DNA from: Zizania palustris
Lineage: Eukaryota > Streptophyta > Magnoliopsida > Poales > Poaceae
Length of the DNA stretch: 64,000 nt
Direction: 5' to 3'
Assembly (NCBI GenBank): GCA_019279435.1
Contig: JAAALK010000283.1
Span: 4,712,001-4,776,000, forward strand
A program made the position numbers and the translations under genes. Below are positions 1 through 11,500 of the stretch, in pieces (the stretch's first letter is position 1; each line of letters starts with the position of its first letter). The notes below the pieces were generated by a model. The model saw only the letters and a list, made by a program, of their open reading frames with translations. It had not been told where the DNA came from and ran no database searches.

Positions 1-46
1 GCATTAGTGATCATAATACTTCCGTACTTACTTGTTCTTTCTGCAG

Positions 47-1497
47 CAATTTGTCCTTGCTAGAGCGGCAGCGACTTCCAATGAAGTCGAGGTTAATCGA
101 CTTAAACGGAAGGTCACCACCCTCCAGACGGCCCTTAACGACTCCACCGAGAGATCCCTCAGGCTGGAGGAAGATATCCTAGAGGAACGGAGGGCTAGGG
201 CAGCGTCTGACGAAGCCCTCCGGGCAGCATGACAAGACAGCGACGCCCTTCGCTCGTCTGCCCAAGAGGTCAAGGCCGAGCGCGTCGTCCTTCGAGCGGA
301 AGTTGAAAGACTCCGCCAAGAGGCTGCTACTTCGAGCGCGCAGTTGGTGGAGCTCCAGGGGGCTCTTAGCCAGGCGATGGCCCATAAGAGCTCTTTAATG
401 CTCCAGGTGGCTGAAGTGTCTGCGACTGCTGCAGGGCTAGAGACAGCGGAGAAGAAGAACTCCGCCATGGCGGACCGTACCTTGGAGGCTCTTCAGGGTA
501 CCTTGGAGTACTTCGACACTATGTGCCCTTCGTCTTCTGCTGCGACCCACGAGCCCCTTGACCGAAAGCTGACGAGGATCCAAGTAGCTTCGTCGCTGAT
601 GATGAACTCTGGCATTTGGTACGGAGAGATCTCCGGACAGTGTGCCGGCATTGGGGTTCTTCGTCACCTTGAGTCTCTTCGGATCCCCCTCAGCTCAGTC
701 GGGGGTTCGACCCCTAGAGGCTTCGCATCCGACGACTTGCTGCGGCCATCTTCGGATGTGGCTTCGGCTTGGGAAGCCTTCCGGTCAACCTGGAAGACGG
801 ACCACAAGGTCACAGCCAAAGCTTGGATTGATGAGGCCCGTCGGCAGAAGCAGGCGCATACAAGGCCACCACTTCCTGCTTCGCCAGCCCCTGCCATTCC
901 TGCTCCACCAACCGACCCACAGGTCTAGCCACTTAGGGTCATTATGTACACGAAGCCTTGTAAAGCCTCTTTTTATTAATGAAAAAGCCATAAACAAGAA
1001 CTTGTCTTGGGTGTTCTGCTCTTTTTTAGGTTTTGTCATGCCCTTCGAGCCCTGACTTCGAACTTTTGGAAATTACCGACGAGCTCCGAAAGGAGTGGGC
1101 AAACCTCGAGGGCTTGAGGCCTTACCGCCGCTCCCGCTTTTCCGTTCCGCGTGGAGACAGAGGAGAGATCACCCTTGAAGTTTGCCAAGATGTCTTAGCT
1201 TATATTAAAGAGGAATAGAAGGCGGAGGGATCTTCGTCTTCCGAACCTATTGACTGGTCCGACTCAGAGTACCGGGCCGAAGACCCTGCGGAGGATGACT
1301 CCGAAAGGCTCCTGACATGGGCGGAGCTTCAAGAAGAGCAAAAGAAACTACGAGCCTCCAAGAAGAAGAGAAGTGTTCGAACGAAGAAGGCCAAGCCGAC
1401 AGCTTCGAGCTCCGAAAGGCAGAGTAGCCGGAGGAGTAGCTCTAGATGTCGACAGGGTCTTCGATTTTTCCTAGGCTTAGACCAAAACTTTTCTTGA
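47..1497 (+). pseudogene. Antisense spliced gene of Tat-1 (coiled-coil protein), degraded
   Basis: Lies on the strand opposite to Tat-1 pol. Two exons are visible. Exon 47-922 follows an acceptor-like CTTTCTGCAG; exon 1030-1497 follows CTTTTTTAG. The 107-base intron (923-1029) starts GT directly after CAG, is phase 0, and removes a stop codon. The first exon encodes a long Glu/Arg/Ala-rich coiled coil, then a Ser/Pro-rich tail ending in PPTDPQ. The second encodes a charged segment with PYRRSRF and IPR/VPR-like motifs, an acidic stretch, LTWAELQEEQ, a basic run, and the C-terminus GLRFFLGLDQNFS. Tat-2 has the same exon order, intron position and ending. In-frame stops at 230-232 and 1216-1218 make this copy defective. 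The function is unknown. Annotated grass proteins of this kind are often labelled putative gypsy-type transposon proteins; that link is from memory. Confidence 0.75.
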
Positions 1498-1730
1498 TGT
1501 AAAAGTATAATGATTTAATGTGAAATGCTTCGAAAGTATGATGTGTGACTCCTATCCTCCGACCCCCTTGTGGGTGGTGGAGCCTTTACTATAGAAAAGG
1601 GTTCGCTAGGCACAATAATGCTCCGAACAACCGAATGCTTCGAATTTACACTTATCATTTGTACTTTTAGCAGTACCACTTCGCGGATTTCTTCTTATTA
1701 ATTTTTTTACGTGGATCTTGACAAATCCGA

Positions 1731-2216
1731 AGCATGGAATCCATACTTTGGCCACCTTTGGCTCTTGTACAGATAGTTCGCACCCGAGGACTAAAAATAT
1801 GTTCGCTTTTAAAGTCTTTAGACTCTTGGACGGATCCTAACAAGCTGGAGCTTGGAATCCGTAAGGTGGCCACCTTCGGCTCTTTTACAGATACTTCGTA
1901 CCCGGAGGCCGAAAGTCTGTTTCTTTAAAGTCCTTAGACTCTTCTACGGATCCTAACAAGCAGAGCCTGGAATCCGTAGGGTGGCCACCTTCGGCTCTTT
2001 TACAGATACTTCGTACGCGGAGGCCAAAAGTCTGTTTCTTTAAAGTCCTTAGACTCTTCTACGGATCCTAACAAGCCGGAGCCTGGAATCCGTAGGGTGG
2101 CCACCTTCGGCTCTTTTACAGATACTTCGTACCCGGAGGCTGAAAGTCTGTTTCTTTAAAGTCCTTAGACTCTTCTACAGATCCTAACAAGCCGGAGCCT
2201 AGAATCCGTAGGGTGG
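1731..2216. repeat. 116-bp tandem repeats in Tat-1 3' untranslated region
   Basis: About four head-to-tail copies. The landmark GTAGGGTGGCC recurs at about 1861, 1976, 2092 and 2208, giving a 116-base spacing; the first copy (from about 1731) is more diverged. Each unit holds TGGCCACCTTCGGCTC, whose complement is also the core of the 61-bp repeats in Tat-2. Tandem arrays between pol and the 3' LTR are known in Tat and Ogre elements and can seed satellites. Confidence 0.9.
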
Positions 2217-2378
2217 CAACGGAGCCTCTGAACCAATGGGAAAAATGCTTGGCTCTACAAGCATCTCCGTCCTCCCGATGCGTCCATCAGGAGTAAGGGA
2301 TATTCGAAGAGCAAACAAAATTCGACCCTTATCTTTATTCATAGAAAGGAAAGTTTTACAAGTGATTACAAGGGGCCC

Positions 2379-4316
2379 CTAAGCAAAATAACGCTTAAGG
2401 TGCTCCGCATGCCATGCATGCTTCAATTCTTCTCCTTTTAAATTAGCTAATTTAAACGATTCGGGATGTCCTGAGCGTAGGATAACATATGGTCCTTCCA
2501 ATTTGTTTCCTAGCTTCCCCGGAGCTATTACACTTCGCAACACTAGATGACCAGTCTTTAACTCATTTAGCTTTACCTTCGGGTCATACCATGTTTTGGT
2601 GTGGTCCTAGTACTTAGTCAGGTTGGCGACAACTCGAAGCCTTGTTTCTTCTGACAAATCCAGTGAAGTGCTCCTGTCAACTTCGTCCCCGGGTTGAACT
2701 ACGCGAAGCGATCCACCTCTGAGCTCCGTAGGAGTCATGGCCTCATCCCCGAACAGCAATCTAAATGGGGTGAAACCTGTGGACCTGGTTTGAGTGGTTC
2801 GAATGGACCACAAGATTTTAGGGAGCTCTTCGACCCATAGCCCCTTGGGCAATCCAACGATTCGGCAATTCAGCCCGGAGAGAATGTTCCCGTTGGCTCG
2901 CTCAATGGCTCCGTTGAACTGTGGATGTCGCACCGCCGCGAAGCACAGCTTAATGCCCAGTTCTTCACAAAATGTTTGGAAGGTGTCAGCTTCGAACTGG
3001 GTTCCATTATCCACCGTCAACTCTCTTGGAACTCCGAACCTGCATATAATATTCTGCCAGAAAAATTTTTGCACATTCCTCGAGGTGATAGCTGTTAATG
3101 GCTCCGCTTCAACCCATTTTGAGAAATACTCGATTGCCACTACCGCGAATTTCAAGTCGCCTTTTGCCATTGGGAAAGGGCCTATGAGGTCCATGCCCCA
3201 TCTAGCCATTGGCCACACTGGGGCAATAACTTGAAGCTGAGCTGGCGGGCGATGACTCCGTCTGCCCATCCATTGGCAGCCTTGGCATGTTCGAACCAGT
3301 TCCTCCGCATCTCTTACTATAGTTGGCCAATAAAACCCTTGTCGAAGCGTCTTGCCCGCTAGCGCACGAGGGGCTAAATGACCTCCGCACAACCCTTCGT
3401 GGATGTCTCGAAGTATGTCTTGACCTTTGGGCTGTGAGATGCATCGAAGTAGCGGTGAACACACTCCAGCTTTGTATAGCATTCCATTAATAAGCTTGTA
3501 ATTTCGAGCTCTTGCTTGCAACCTTCGGGCTTCTGGGCCTTCGGGAGAGTCCATGCTGCCTTGCAACGTGTTCATAATTGGAGCCCACCAATCTGTAATT
3601 GGAATGCACAGTACCTCCGAAGAGGGTATTTGAACAGCCGCTGGCTGCGCTAGTTCTTCGTAGAAAGCACCCTCCGGGAGGTCTACCGCCCCTGCTGCAG
3701 CCTTTGCAAGAATATTTGCAAGTTGATTCTCCGCCCAAGGGATACTTCGAACTGTAAATCCTCTGAATGCTGCTTCGGCCTTGCGGATTTCTTCAAGGTA
3801 TTGTGCTAGATGTGGATTCTTTGCTTGAAAACGTTTATCAACATGCCCTGCGACGACTTGGGAATCTGTCTTAATCACTATTCTTGCAGCTCCGAGCGCT
3901 TTAGCCTTTCGGAGGCCTAGCAAGATTCCTTCATACTCAGCAATGTTATTAGTGGTTCTGAAGTTGAGCCTCCCGGAATACATGGCCTTCTGCCCCGATG
4001 GTGATATGATGACGGCCCCTGCTCCAGCACCGGATGCTTGATAAGCTCCATCAGAAAATATTGTCCAAAAACCTTCGGAGGATTCTTCCGGGGCCCAAAT
4101 AGAAGATGGAGTCCACTCTGCTACAAAGTCGGCTATAATTTGAGATTTAATAGTTGTTCTTGCCGTGAAGGAGATTCCGAAGGGTGCTAGCTCGACCGCC
4201 CATTTTCCAATCCTGCCCGTAGAATCTTTGTTTCGGAGCATATCTCCAAGAGGATACGATGTAGGGACAATCAGGTTATGTGCCAAGAAATAATGCCTTA
4301 GCTTTCGCGAGGCCAT
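2379..4316 (-). pseudogene. Tat-1 RNase H and integrase region
   Basis: The start matches the remnant of the canonical RNase H (ASRKLRHYFLAHN). A second RNase H follows, with SDGAYQASGAGAGAV, NNIAEYEGILLGL and KTDSQVVAGHV carrying the D, E and D residues. The integrase zinc finger (HEGLCGGH and TCQGCQ) and catalytic core come next, with GMDLIGPF, VDNGTQF and ERANGN as the DDE residues. A TAG at 2607-2609 replaces a codon that is read through in Tat-2. The frame then continues to HLKRYFA and a stop at 2379-2381. It is out of frame with the upstream RT because of a deletion near 4320-4380. Confidence 0.9.
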
Positions 4317-4318
4317 TA

Positions 4319-5560
4319 CTAGGGCATAAGCAAACTTCTCGAGTTCGGAGTATCTGACTTTTCCTTAAGCTCGACTTCCCGGACCAATACTGCGCTCACC
4401 GCTGAACTTGTTGCTGTAAGATAAAGGAGCAGTGTTTCTTCTGGAAGTGGAACGGTCAAAATTGCTAATCTTCCGAGGTATGCCTTTATATCATCGAAGC
4501 TCTTCTGGCACTCTGGTGTCCACTGAAAGCTTTTGGACCTCTTAAGTGCTTTGAAAATTGGGAGGCTCCGCTCTGCTGACTTGGCCAAGAACCTGCTAAG
4601 AGCTGCGAGCCTTCCTGCTAGCTTGTGAACTTGCTTCAAATTCTCTGGTGGAGCCATCCTTTGTAGTGCGCTTATCTGTGTTGGGCTAGCTTCGATTCCC
4701 CTGCTCGAAACTAAGTACCCTAGCAGTTTTCTTGCTTGTGCCCCGAATATACATTTTTCCGGATTGAGGCGTACTCCACATGCTCGGAGGCTCTCAAATG
4801 TTTCAGCTAGGTCTAGGCTATGCTGGTGCTTTTGAGCACTTTTTATTACAATATCATCCATATAGGCCTCGACATTCTGGCCTATCTGATGACCTAGAGC
4901 CTTAGCTATTAAACGAGAAAAGGTGGCTCCGGCATTCCGCAAACCAAAAGGCATTCTTACATAACAAAATACTCCGGAAGGAGTTATAAAGCTTGTCTTG
5001 GCTTCGTCTTCGCGTTTGAGCCATACTTGATGATATCCGGAATAAGCGTCGAGGAAACTTAGCAATTCGGAGCCGACTGTGGAATCTACCAGCTGATCTA
5101 TTCGGGGCATCGGGTAGGGGTCTCGCAGGCATGCTTTATTTAATGAAGTGAAGTCAATACACATGCGCCATTTGTTCGAATCCTTTTTCCTTACAAAAAC
5201 AGGGTTAGCCAACCACTCGGTATGGGCTACTTCCCTGATAATGCCAGCTTTTAATAATTTCTCCACTTCTGCTTTAGCGAGGCTTGCTATTTCTGCTGAC
5301 AGCTTGCGGAGCCCCTGGCGCACTGTCTTGGCCTTCGGGTTGACAAGCAGACTGTGCTCAATGATGCTTCGATTGACCCCGGTGATGTCTTTGTCGGTCC
5401 AAGCAAAGACGTCCAGATTTCGCCTGACGACTTCTTCTAACGAAGTAGCTATCTCCGGGGATAGCCCTCTGCCGAACTGTACTAGATACTCTTTGCCATC
5501 TTTTGAAATTATTCTTGTTTCGATATCACCTTCTGGGCTTGGCTTGAGCGAGGACCCCTT
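4319..5560 (-). pseudogene. Tat-1 reverse transcriptase region
   Basis: Encodes the RT core: WRMCIDFTSLNKA, the fingers motif DPYPMPRIDQLVD, MPFGLRNAGATFSRL, and the catalytic YMDDIVIKS, so the active-site aspartates are intact. It stays in one frame with the protease segment except for a single TAG at 5561-5563. Near 4370 a deletion relative to Tat-2 removes the QNPVYFVSEALSG segment of the first RNase H and shifts the frame. Confidence 0.9.
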
Positions 5561-6279
5561 CTAAGGGTTTGAGGTCACCGGCACTTCTTCGATGCCTTCC
5601 GCCACATTATGCACTTGTCGGGGGTCCAACGACTGCCCATGGCCATACTCCGTCCTCCGGGCTACAGCTTGGTCTCCTGAAATAGTAAGCACTCCACCTT
5701 GCGTGGGCATTTTGAGACAAAGGTAATTATGGTGCGCTATAGCTCCGAACTGGTTCAACATCCCTCGGCCGAAGATTGCATTGTAAGCATATGGAGCGTC
5801 GACAACGTCGAAGATCACCTCTTCTATCCTGGCTAGAGGCCCCTCTCCGAAGGCAACCTCGAGGCCTATCTGGCCGAGGGCATCGAGAGGCGGTCCTGAG
5901 AACCCTTGAAGCGGGCGAGCCGCTGGAAGTAGATGCTTCCGAGGTATGCACATTTGATCGAAGGCTTGGGCAAAGAGTATATCTGCGGAGCTCCCATCAT
6001 CTAGTAAGATCCTTCGGACCTCCACTCCTGCTATATCAGCAGAAATGACCAATGGGTCAGCGTGGGGGAACTTCACCCCCGCAGCATCACTGGCAGTAAA
6101 TGAGATGGGTACGTGGGACCACTCTGGCATCCCTTCGGCGGAACTTGAGGTCCCAATGTGCCCGACCTCGCGGATGTACTCACGCCGCTGCCTCTTGGAC
6201 ATGCTTCCGAGGGTCCCCCTCCGGAGATGGGCAGGACCACTCTCTTGCCGCGGTCCTGCGGGTCTTCCTGCTTTGGTGG
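5561..6279 (-). pseudogene. Tat-1 aspartic protease region
   Basis: The segment SKRQRREYIREVGHIGT followed by VRRILLDDGSSADILF is a retropepsin-like protease core; the D-D-G-S-S motif is the Tat version of D-T/S-G. The flanking text, such as GPPLDALGQIGLEV and YNAIFGRGMLNQFGA, is nearly the same in Tat-2, where it is uninterrupted. A frameshift lies near 6200 and a TAG ends the open frame at 5561-5563. Confidence 0.88.
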
Positions 6280-7670
6280 TGGCATAATGTTGGCCACCAG
6301 CAGCCGTATGGGGGTTTCAAGGGCACCGGCTCGGGCCACAGCTTGTACAGGCTCCGACCGTGCCGATGGTGGGGCTCGATCCGAAGTACCCCGCCCGGTA
6401 CTTCGTTCAAGGTAGTCGCCTCGAAGGGCTAACACTGCCTTGCAATCCTTCGTGTCATGGCTTCTATTGTCGCCATGCACGCAACAGAAATAACTCTGGC
6501 GCCTGCCAGGCACCCTTTCTTGAGGCTTCGGCGGCTAGCCTTGAAATTCTTCATCTGCTGGAAATTGGCAGGTGCCTTCGGAGCAGAAGGTGCAATGTTT
6601 AGCACCTCCGAACGAAAATGCTTCTTTTCCCGCTTGTGCTCGTTGAAGCGGTTGTCTTGAGGAGGCTGCAGGGGAGTGGAGGTTTCAGTCTCCATCTTTA
6701 CTTCTCAGAGGGTGGGTGATGGTGCTTCAGCTCGCCGAAGACAGCCTTCTTCCGCTTTGGCATACTGTTCGAAGTATGCCATTAGCTGCGCCACAGAGGT
6801 CACCGGCTTCCGATGCAGCTTACTGAGGAGGTCGGGGTTTAGCACCCCTTCGCGGGCGGCGTCGACTACCGAAGAGGTAGACAGGCCCTTGATCTGTGAT
6901 TTAGTGTGGGCGAAGCGCGTGAAGTACTCCCGGAGTGTTTCTCCCACCCGCTGCATCACCTGGAACAAACTTCCTGTGGACATCGGGGCTACGAAGGTGC
7001 CTTGGAAGTTACTCACAAATTTCTTTTTCAGCTGCTCCCAGGAACTGATCGATCCTGGCTTCAGGGACCAGAACCATCGGAGTGCCACGCCTTTGAGGGC
7101 GAGGGGGAAGCATTTTGCCATAGTGCTTCGCACCCCTCTGCTTGCTTCTATTGCCAGGGCATATGAGCGGGCGAACTCTACGGGGTCCGACCCCCCGGAG
7201 TAGTTGTGCAGTTTCGAGGCCTTGAATCTGGGGTCGAAAGGCACTCTCTGCAAATCCGAATGTAATGGAGACTTGTTATCGAATGATGCATTCTCGGCTT
7301 CCTCCGGGACTTGGATAACTTCTGGGAGATTGTGGGTACCACCGTCTTGAGGCTCTTCTGGAGTTTCGATGGAAGCTTGAGTGCGGAGGCGATCGGCGGC
7401 CTCTTGCCTCCACCTGGATACTTCCTCCTGAAGCCTGGCTAGTTGCGTAGCCTCGGTTTCAGGAAGGTCTTCGTCTTCGTCGGAGGGCACCTCCGGGTCT
7501 CGGGAGCTGACGTAATCGGTCTGAAGCACCGTAGGAGGAGCTCGAGGGCCCCGGGGTGCTCGACGCCCAGCAGCCTCGGCGGGAATCGCCGGAGTAGCCG
7601 AGGGTCCGGCTCCTGTGGTCCTAGGGGACCTTCGGAGAGGACCCGAAGCCTGACTTCGCTTCGGAGGCAT
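6280..7670 (-). pseudogene. Tat-1 gag (capsid and zinc knuckle)
   Basis: Starts with MPPKRSQASGPLRRSPR, like the MPPKRSAPRNPTRRSSR of Tat-2, so the ATG at 7668-7670 is well supported. The retrotransposon gag core includes FARSYALAIEAS, AKCFPLALKGVALRWFW and FQGTFVAPMSTGSLFQV. A zinc-binding motif of the C-x2-H-x5-H-x4-C type (CCVHGDNRSHDTKDC) follows. A TGA at 6705-6707 and a frameshift near 6500 break it. It would package element RNA in cytoplasmic virus-like particles. Confidence 0.9.
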
Positions 7671-7858
7671 AGCTAGCCACGAAGAGGTCTTGGAGACGGA
7701 GGACTTCGAACGACTCGAGAGGTCGAGTGAAGGCCTTCGGGCTGCACTAAGAAGCCCTTAACTGAAGGGTGCGCGGAATCTTGAGACTCCGAGGCTCCCT
7801 CCGTAAGTGCTCTTCGAAGTGCAGTCAGCAGCAGAGAACAAGCTTTTAGAACTTGGTT

Positions 7859-7876
7859 TCCCACAGACGGCGCCAA
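7859..7876 (-). other. Tat-1 primer-binding site
   Basis: The minus strand reads TTGGCGCCGTCTGTGGG immediately inside the 5' LTR after a one-base spacer. The same motif with one change lies at the same place in Tat-2. It is the expected site for a tRNA primer of minus-strand DNA synthesis. Confidence 0.85.
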
Positions 7877-7877
7877 C

Positions 7878-8371
7878 TGTTGGCGCAAATGTTATGCCAA
7901 CAGGTTCTCTGAGATCAAGAACGGACAAACAAGGATTTTGTGTTTTAGGACTACCTCGAACCTCCGAATTGGATAATAACTTGAGTAGTCCGAATGAATG
8001 TAATGAATAACTTGTTCTAGGATCCCCTTTTACGGGGTACAAAGGGGGTATTTATAGGTAAAAAACATAAGGAAAAGACCTAAATACCCCTAGATTACAA
8101 CCGTCATCATGGAACCTATTCGGTACCAGGAACAAGGTTATATAAGGTAAAATACTACAAGGTAGATAGATAAGCTGGACATCCCATCAATCATGTCCTT
8201 CGGCTTCGAGGCCTCCATCTTCCATTCGGAGGGTTCTCCAGGGCTTCGCACCGCTGCACCCTTCGGCGTGGCGACTCATACTTCGAACAACTGCTCACTA
8301 GTTTCGGAGTCCTCTTCAGCCTTTGAAAGATTAATCTTTAAGCCCTGAAAATGAAGTAATTTCCCCCAACA
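7878..8371 (-). repeat. Tat-1 5' LTR (494 bp)
   Basis: On the minus strand it begins TGTTGGGGGAAAT and ends CGCCAACA, with TG/CA ends and matching TGTTGG/CCAACA termini. A TATA box (CTATAAATAC on the minus strand, about 8045-8054) directs transcription leftward into gag. Tat-2 has a 495-bp LTR with the same termini. The outer end lies only 157 bases before the first ATG of the tRNA phosphotransferase gene, which is transcribed the other way. Confidence 0.92.
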
Positions 8372-8528
8372 ACATCTCTTATTAAATTCGTACGTGGCTT
8401 GGAATTATTAAATTCGTGCTGGGCCAAACCACGTATTCGAGTCCAGAGAGGCTAGACCCACCACTCCCTCCTCGTCCGCCGCACGCCTGCACGCCCCGAC
8501 GCGTTGTCTGCCCGACCCGCTCCGACCG
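8372..8528 (+). promoter_or_regulatory. Residual promoter and 5' leader of TPT1
   Basis: This is all the non-transposon DNA between the Tat-1 LTR and the first ATG. It contains TGGGCC at 8420-8425, a motif common in promoters of plant housekeeping and translation genes, and two ACGT cores (about 8391 and 8430). No clear TATA box is visible. Two near-identical pieces, TATTAAATTCGT, form a short direct repeat. The transcription start is not determinable by eye. Confidence 0.5.
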
Positions 8529-11500
8529 ATGAGGGCCCTCGCGGCCGCCTCCTCCCCACTCCGTGCCCGTGCCCGTGCCCGTGCCTCGCTCCTGTTCCTC
8601 CTCTCCGCATCGTCTCCGCGTCTCCCGCTCCCCATGAACCCCTCCTCCTCGTCGTCCTCCGGCGGCGGCGGCTACCACTCCAAGGCCGCCACCTTCTCCT
8701 CCACGCAGCCGCGCGGCGGCGCCAGGCGACGCGGCGGCGGCGGGCCCGGAGGCCGCGGCGGCGATGGGAGCGACCGCATAGACGCCCTTGGTCGCCTCCT
8801 GTAGGCCCAACGTTATATGCTCCCCGATTCTCTTCCCCTCAGTTGCTTGCTGATTGCTTTCTCTCACTACGGATGGGTGTTTGGATTTGTTGGCTGGTGA
8901 ATTCCTCCCAGGACGAGGGTCTTAAGGCACATGGCGTCGGAGCTGAATTTGGACATGAGGACCGACGGCTACGTGCGGGTTCACGACCTGCTCAAGCTCA
9001 ACTTGCAGACTTTCGCCAAGATTCCCCTCAAGTCCCACACTGTCGAGGAAATTAGGGAGGTAATGCTCGTTCAATCTACTCAACTATTGAGAGATTTGCT
9101 GATCACTATAGCCCTCTCTCGTATATGGTACATGTTGTATCATCTTTGATCTTTCTAACTTTCGTTTGCATGGATCATGAACTTGCATTTGGAGATATCA
9201 CTTATCAGCGTGCTGTGAATTTCTTCAGATTGTTATGAAATTTGCTGCAGATTAGGAGTAGCGTTCAGTACTGATGTGGAAACTGTTACCTTTCGGTGTT
9301 TTAGGCCGTCAGGCAGGATAACAAGCAGAGGTTTAGTCTACTGGTGGAAGATGGAGAACTGCTAATTCGAGCTAACCAAGGGCACACTGTGACGGTATGC
9401 TCTCTGCTGGGACCCCTGAATTAATGATGCTCTCCTTTACAAAATCACTTGTCTATGATTGTCTACAATGTTAGATGTCAATTATGTAACTGACAAACTG
9501 CTTGGAGGCTCAGAGACTTAAAAAAGAGAGTTAATACCTGCACATGTTCATTGTTCTAGGCTGTGAGAAACTCGCATTTTTTGTATTTGCTCAAGATAGA
9601 TTTTCTGCACTTACTATTTGCTTGTTTTCCTATTGCTAACTAGCTATTTGAGAACAATGTCATTTCCTATTGGCCTGAACTAAAGAGAATAGTGGGTTGC
9701 TATTCTTGTGTGTTTGTCACACATTCTGATGGTGTATTTTCATAGCACTTCAGTTCCAACTTTGATAAGATGCTTGCCTAACTTTTGTTAAGTGACAAGT
9801 TTCATCAGCATACAAGAATACCACAAACACCTAAACAGGATTTCATGATTTGTCCTGTAATTCATTTTTGGGCATAGTTTTCCTAACCAATTTAAATGTT
9901 TTGGTTCAGTGTACCATTGTGGTAAAATGCTTATTTCAATATTTCTGATACTTGAGGTGACCCATCATGCTCATCTCTTAGGTCTCTTAACTTTAGACTA
10001 TAGAGTTTACATCCAACAATTGTAGTGAAATATAGACTGGACAACATCTGAAAATGAGTTGTTTGTGTTTCCCTTTAGTGTCCAATGTCATAGGCTGCTA
10101 GGCCCAGGCGTGAACAGTACCCGTGCGGCAGGCTAGCCTGCCCACTAGGTTAGGGGGATTTGCCATCCTTAATTAGTTACTTACCTTAGTCAATTAGTCA
10201 GGATATCTTCAATATCCCTCTTTAGCTATTTCTTTCTACAAGTTATTAGTCTATATATCATGTAAGCCCTTTGGGCACAACCAAACAATAAGAAATCAAT
10301 CTCCAAATTTCTACCTTATTCTCTCAATCTTCCCCGTTCTCCACCATAGCTTGGCAAGGGGATAAACCCCGCACCAGCCAACTCCACAACTACGAGCTAC
10401 GCAGTCGAGGGCCCCCTATCCTTGGTACCAATGCCCTTGACATCCAACTACAAACTTTACAAGTTTATTCAATGAACCATCAGTTTCTATAACTGTATTA
10501 TCATACACTATTTACTGGTTAGACAGATGTCTCAATTGTATCACATCTGTTATCTCGTCTGCTTTATAACAATCCTGAAAAACCTCTTGCAGATTGTTAC
10601 TTCAGAGGGCTTGTTGAAACCTGTTTTATCAACTGATGAAGTCTCAGGTATGTGATTTACTGATTTTATGAGCTTCCTTTTCACTCTCTACTGAATGGTA
10701 GTTTGGTTGTTGTCATGTGCTATGGGCAAAGGCCACTAGGACAAGGGTCTATAGTACTGCTATGGGCCAGTGCCAACAGGCCCAATGGTGAACAATACCA
10801 CACGGCATTGTTCATGTGAACAGTACCCGCGTGGCTGGCCATGAGTTAGAGCATCTCTAGTAGAGCCACTATTTAAGTCCTCAAACTCATTTTTGAGAGT
10901 CCGCCAGAAAAATTGAGGTCCAGCATGGCTCCTATTAAGAGGCCACTAGGCCCTCATCCCTAGGGGCCCCTATCCTGGCTCTCATCCATGACACGTGGGT
11001 GCATGCGCTCCCACACGCTGTTGCCACGTGCGCAGACTTCCCACTTATTTAAAATCTAATATTTGTATTTGCATTTAAAAATTTCAATATTTAAATACGA
11101 TAGATGATTATGTTCATATATTTAAAGTTGAATATTTGTATTTACCTTTAAAATTTTGAATATTTAAATTCAATAGATGATTATGTTCCTATATTTAAAT
11201 TTTAATATTTGTTTTTGCATTTAAAAATTTGAATATTTGTATTTACATTTAAAAATTGGAATATTTAAATACGATAGATGATTATGTTCCTATATATAAA
11301 TTTGAATATTTGTATTTACATATAAAAATTTGAATATTTAAATACAATAGATGATTATGTTCCTATATTTAAATTTGAATATTTGTATTTGCATTTAAAA
11401 ATTTTAATATTTAAATATGATAGATGATTATGTTCCTATATTTAAATTTGAATATTTGTTTTTATATTTAAAAATTTGAATATTTAAATACAATAGATGA

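Larger units (their letters stand above)
1..8371 (-). mobile_element. Tat-1: Ty3/gypsy Tat-lineage LTR retrotransposon, 3' end beyond window
   Basis: Reading on the minus strand the order is 5' LTR, primer-binding site, gag, protease, reverse transcriptase, RNase H, integrase, a tandem-repeat block, then a gene on the opposite strand. A single gag-pol frame, an extra RNase H before integrase and an antisense gene downstream of pol are marks of the plant Tat lineage (RIRE2, Grande and Cinful types). The coding region is broken by stops and frameshifts, so the copy is not autonomous. The bases outside the LTR, ACATC at 8372-8376, are the expected target-site duplication; the partner copy is outside the window. 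Confidence 0.93.

Noticed and set aside
1731..2216. Possible CRISPR-like array
   Set aside because: Units are 116 bp, contiguous and without unique spacers, in a plant retrotransposon; it is a tandem repeat.
8382..8867. Minus-strand ORF of 161 codons rich in Gly and Arg over TPT1 exon 1
   Set aside because: It is the mirror of a GC-rich coding exon; the plus strand has the family motifs and consistent splice sites.
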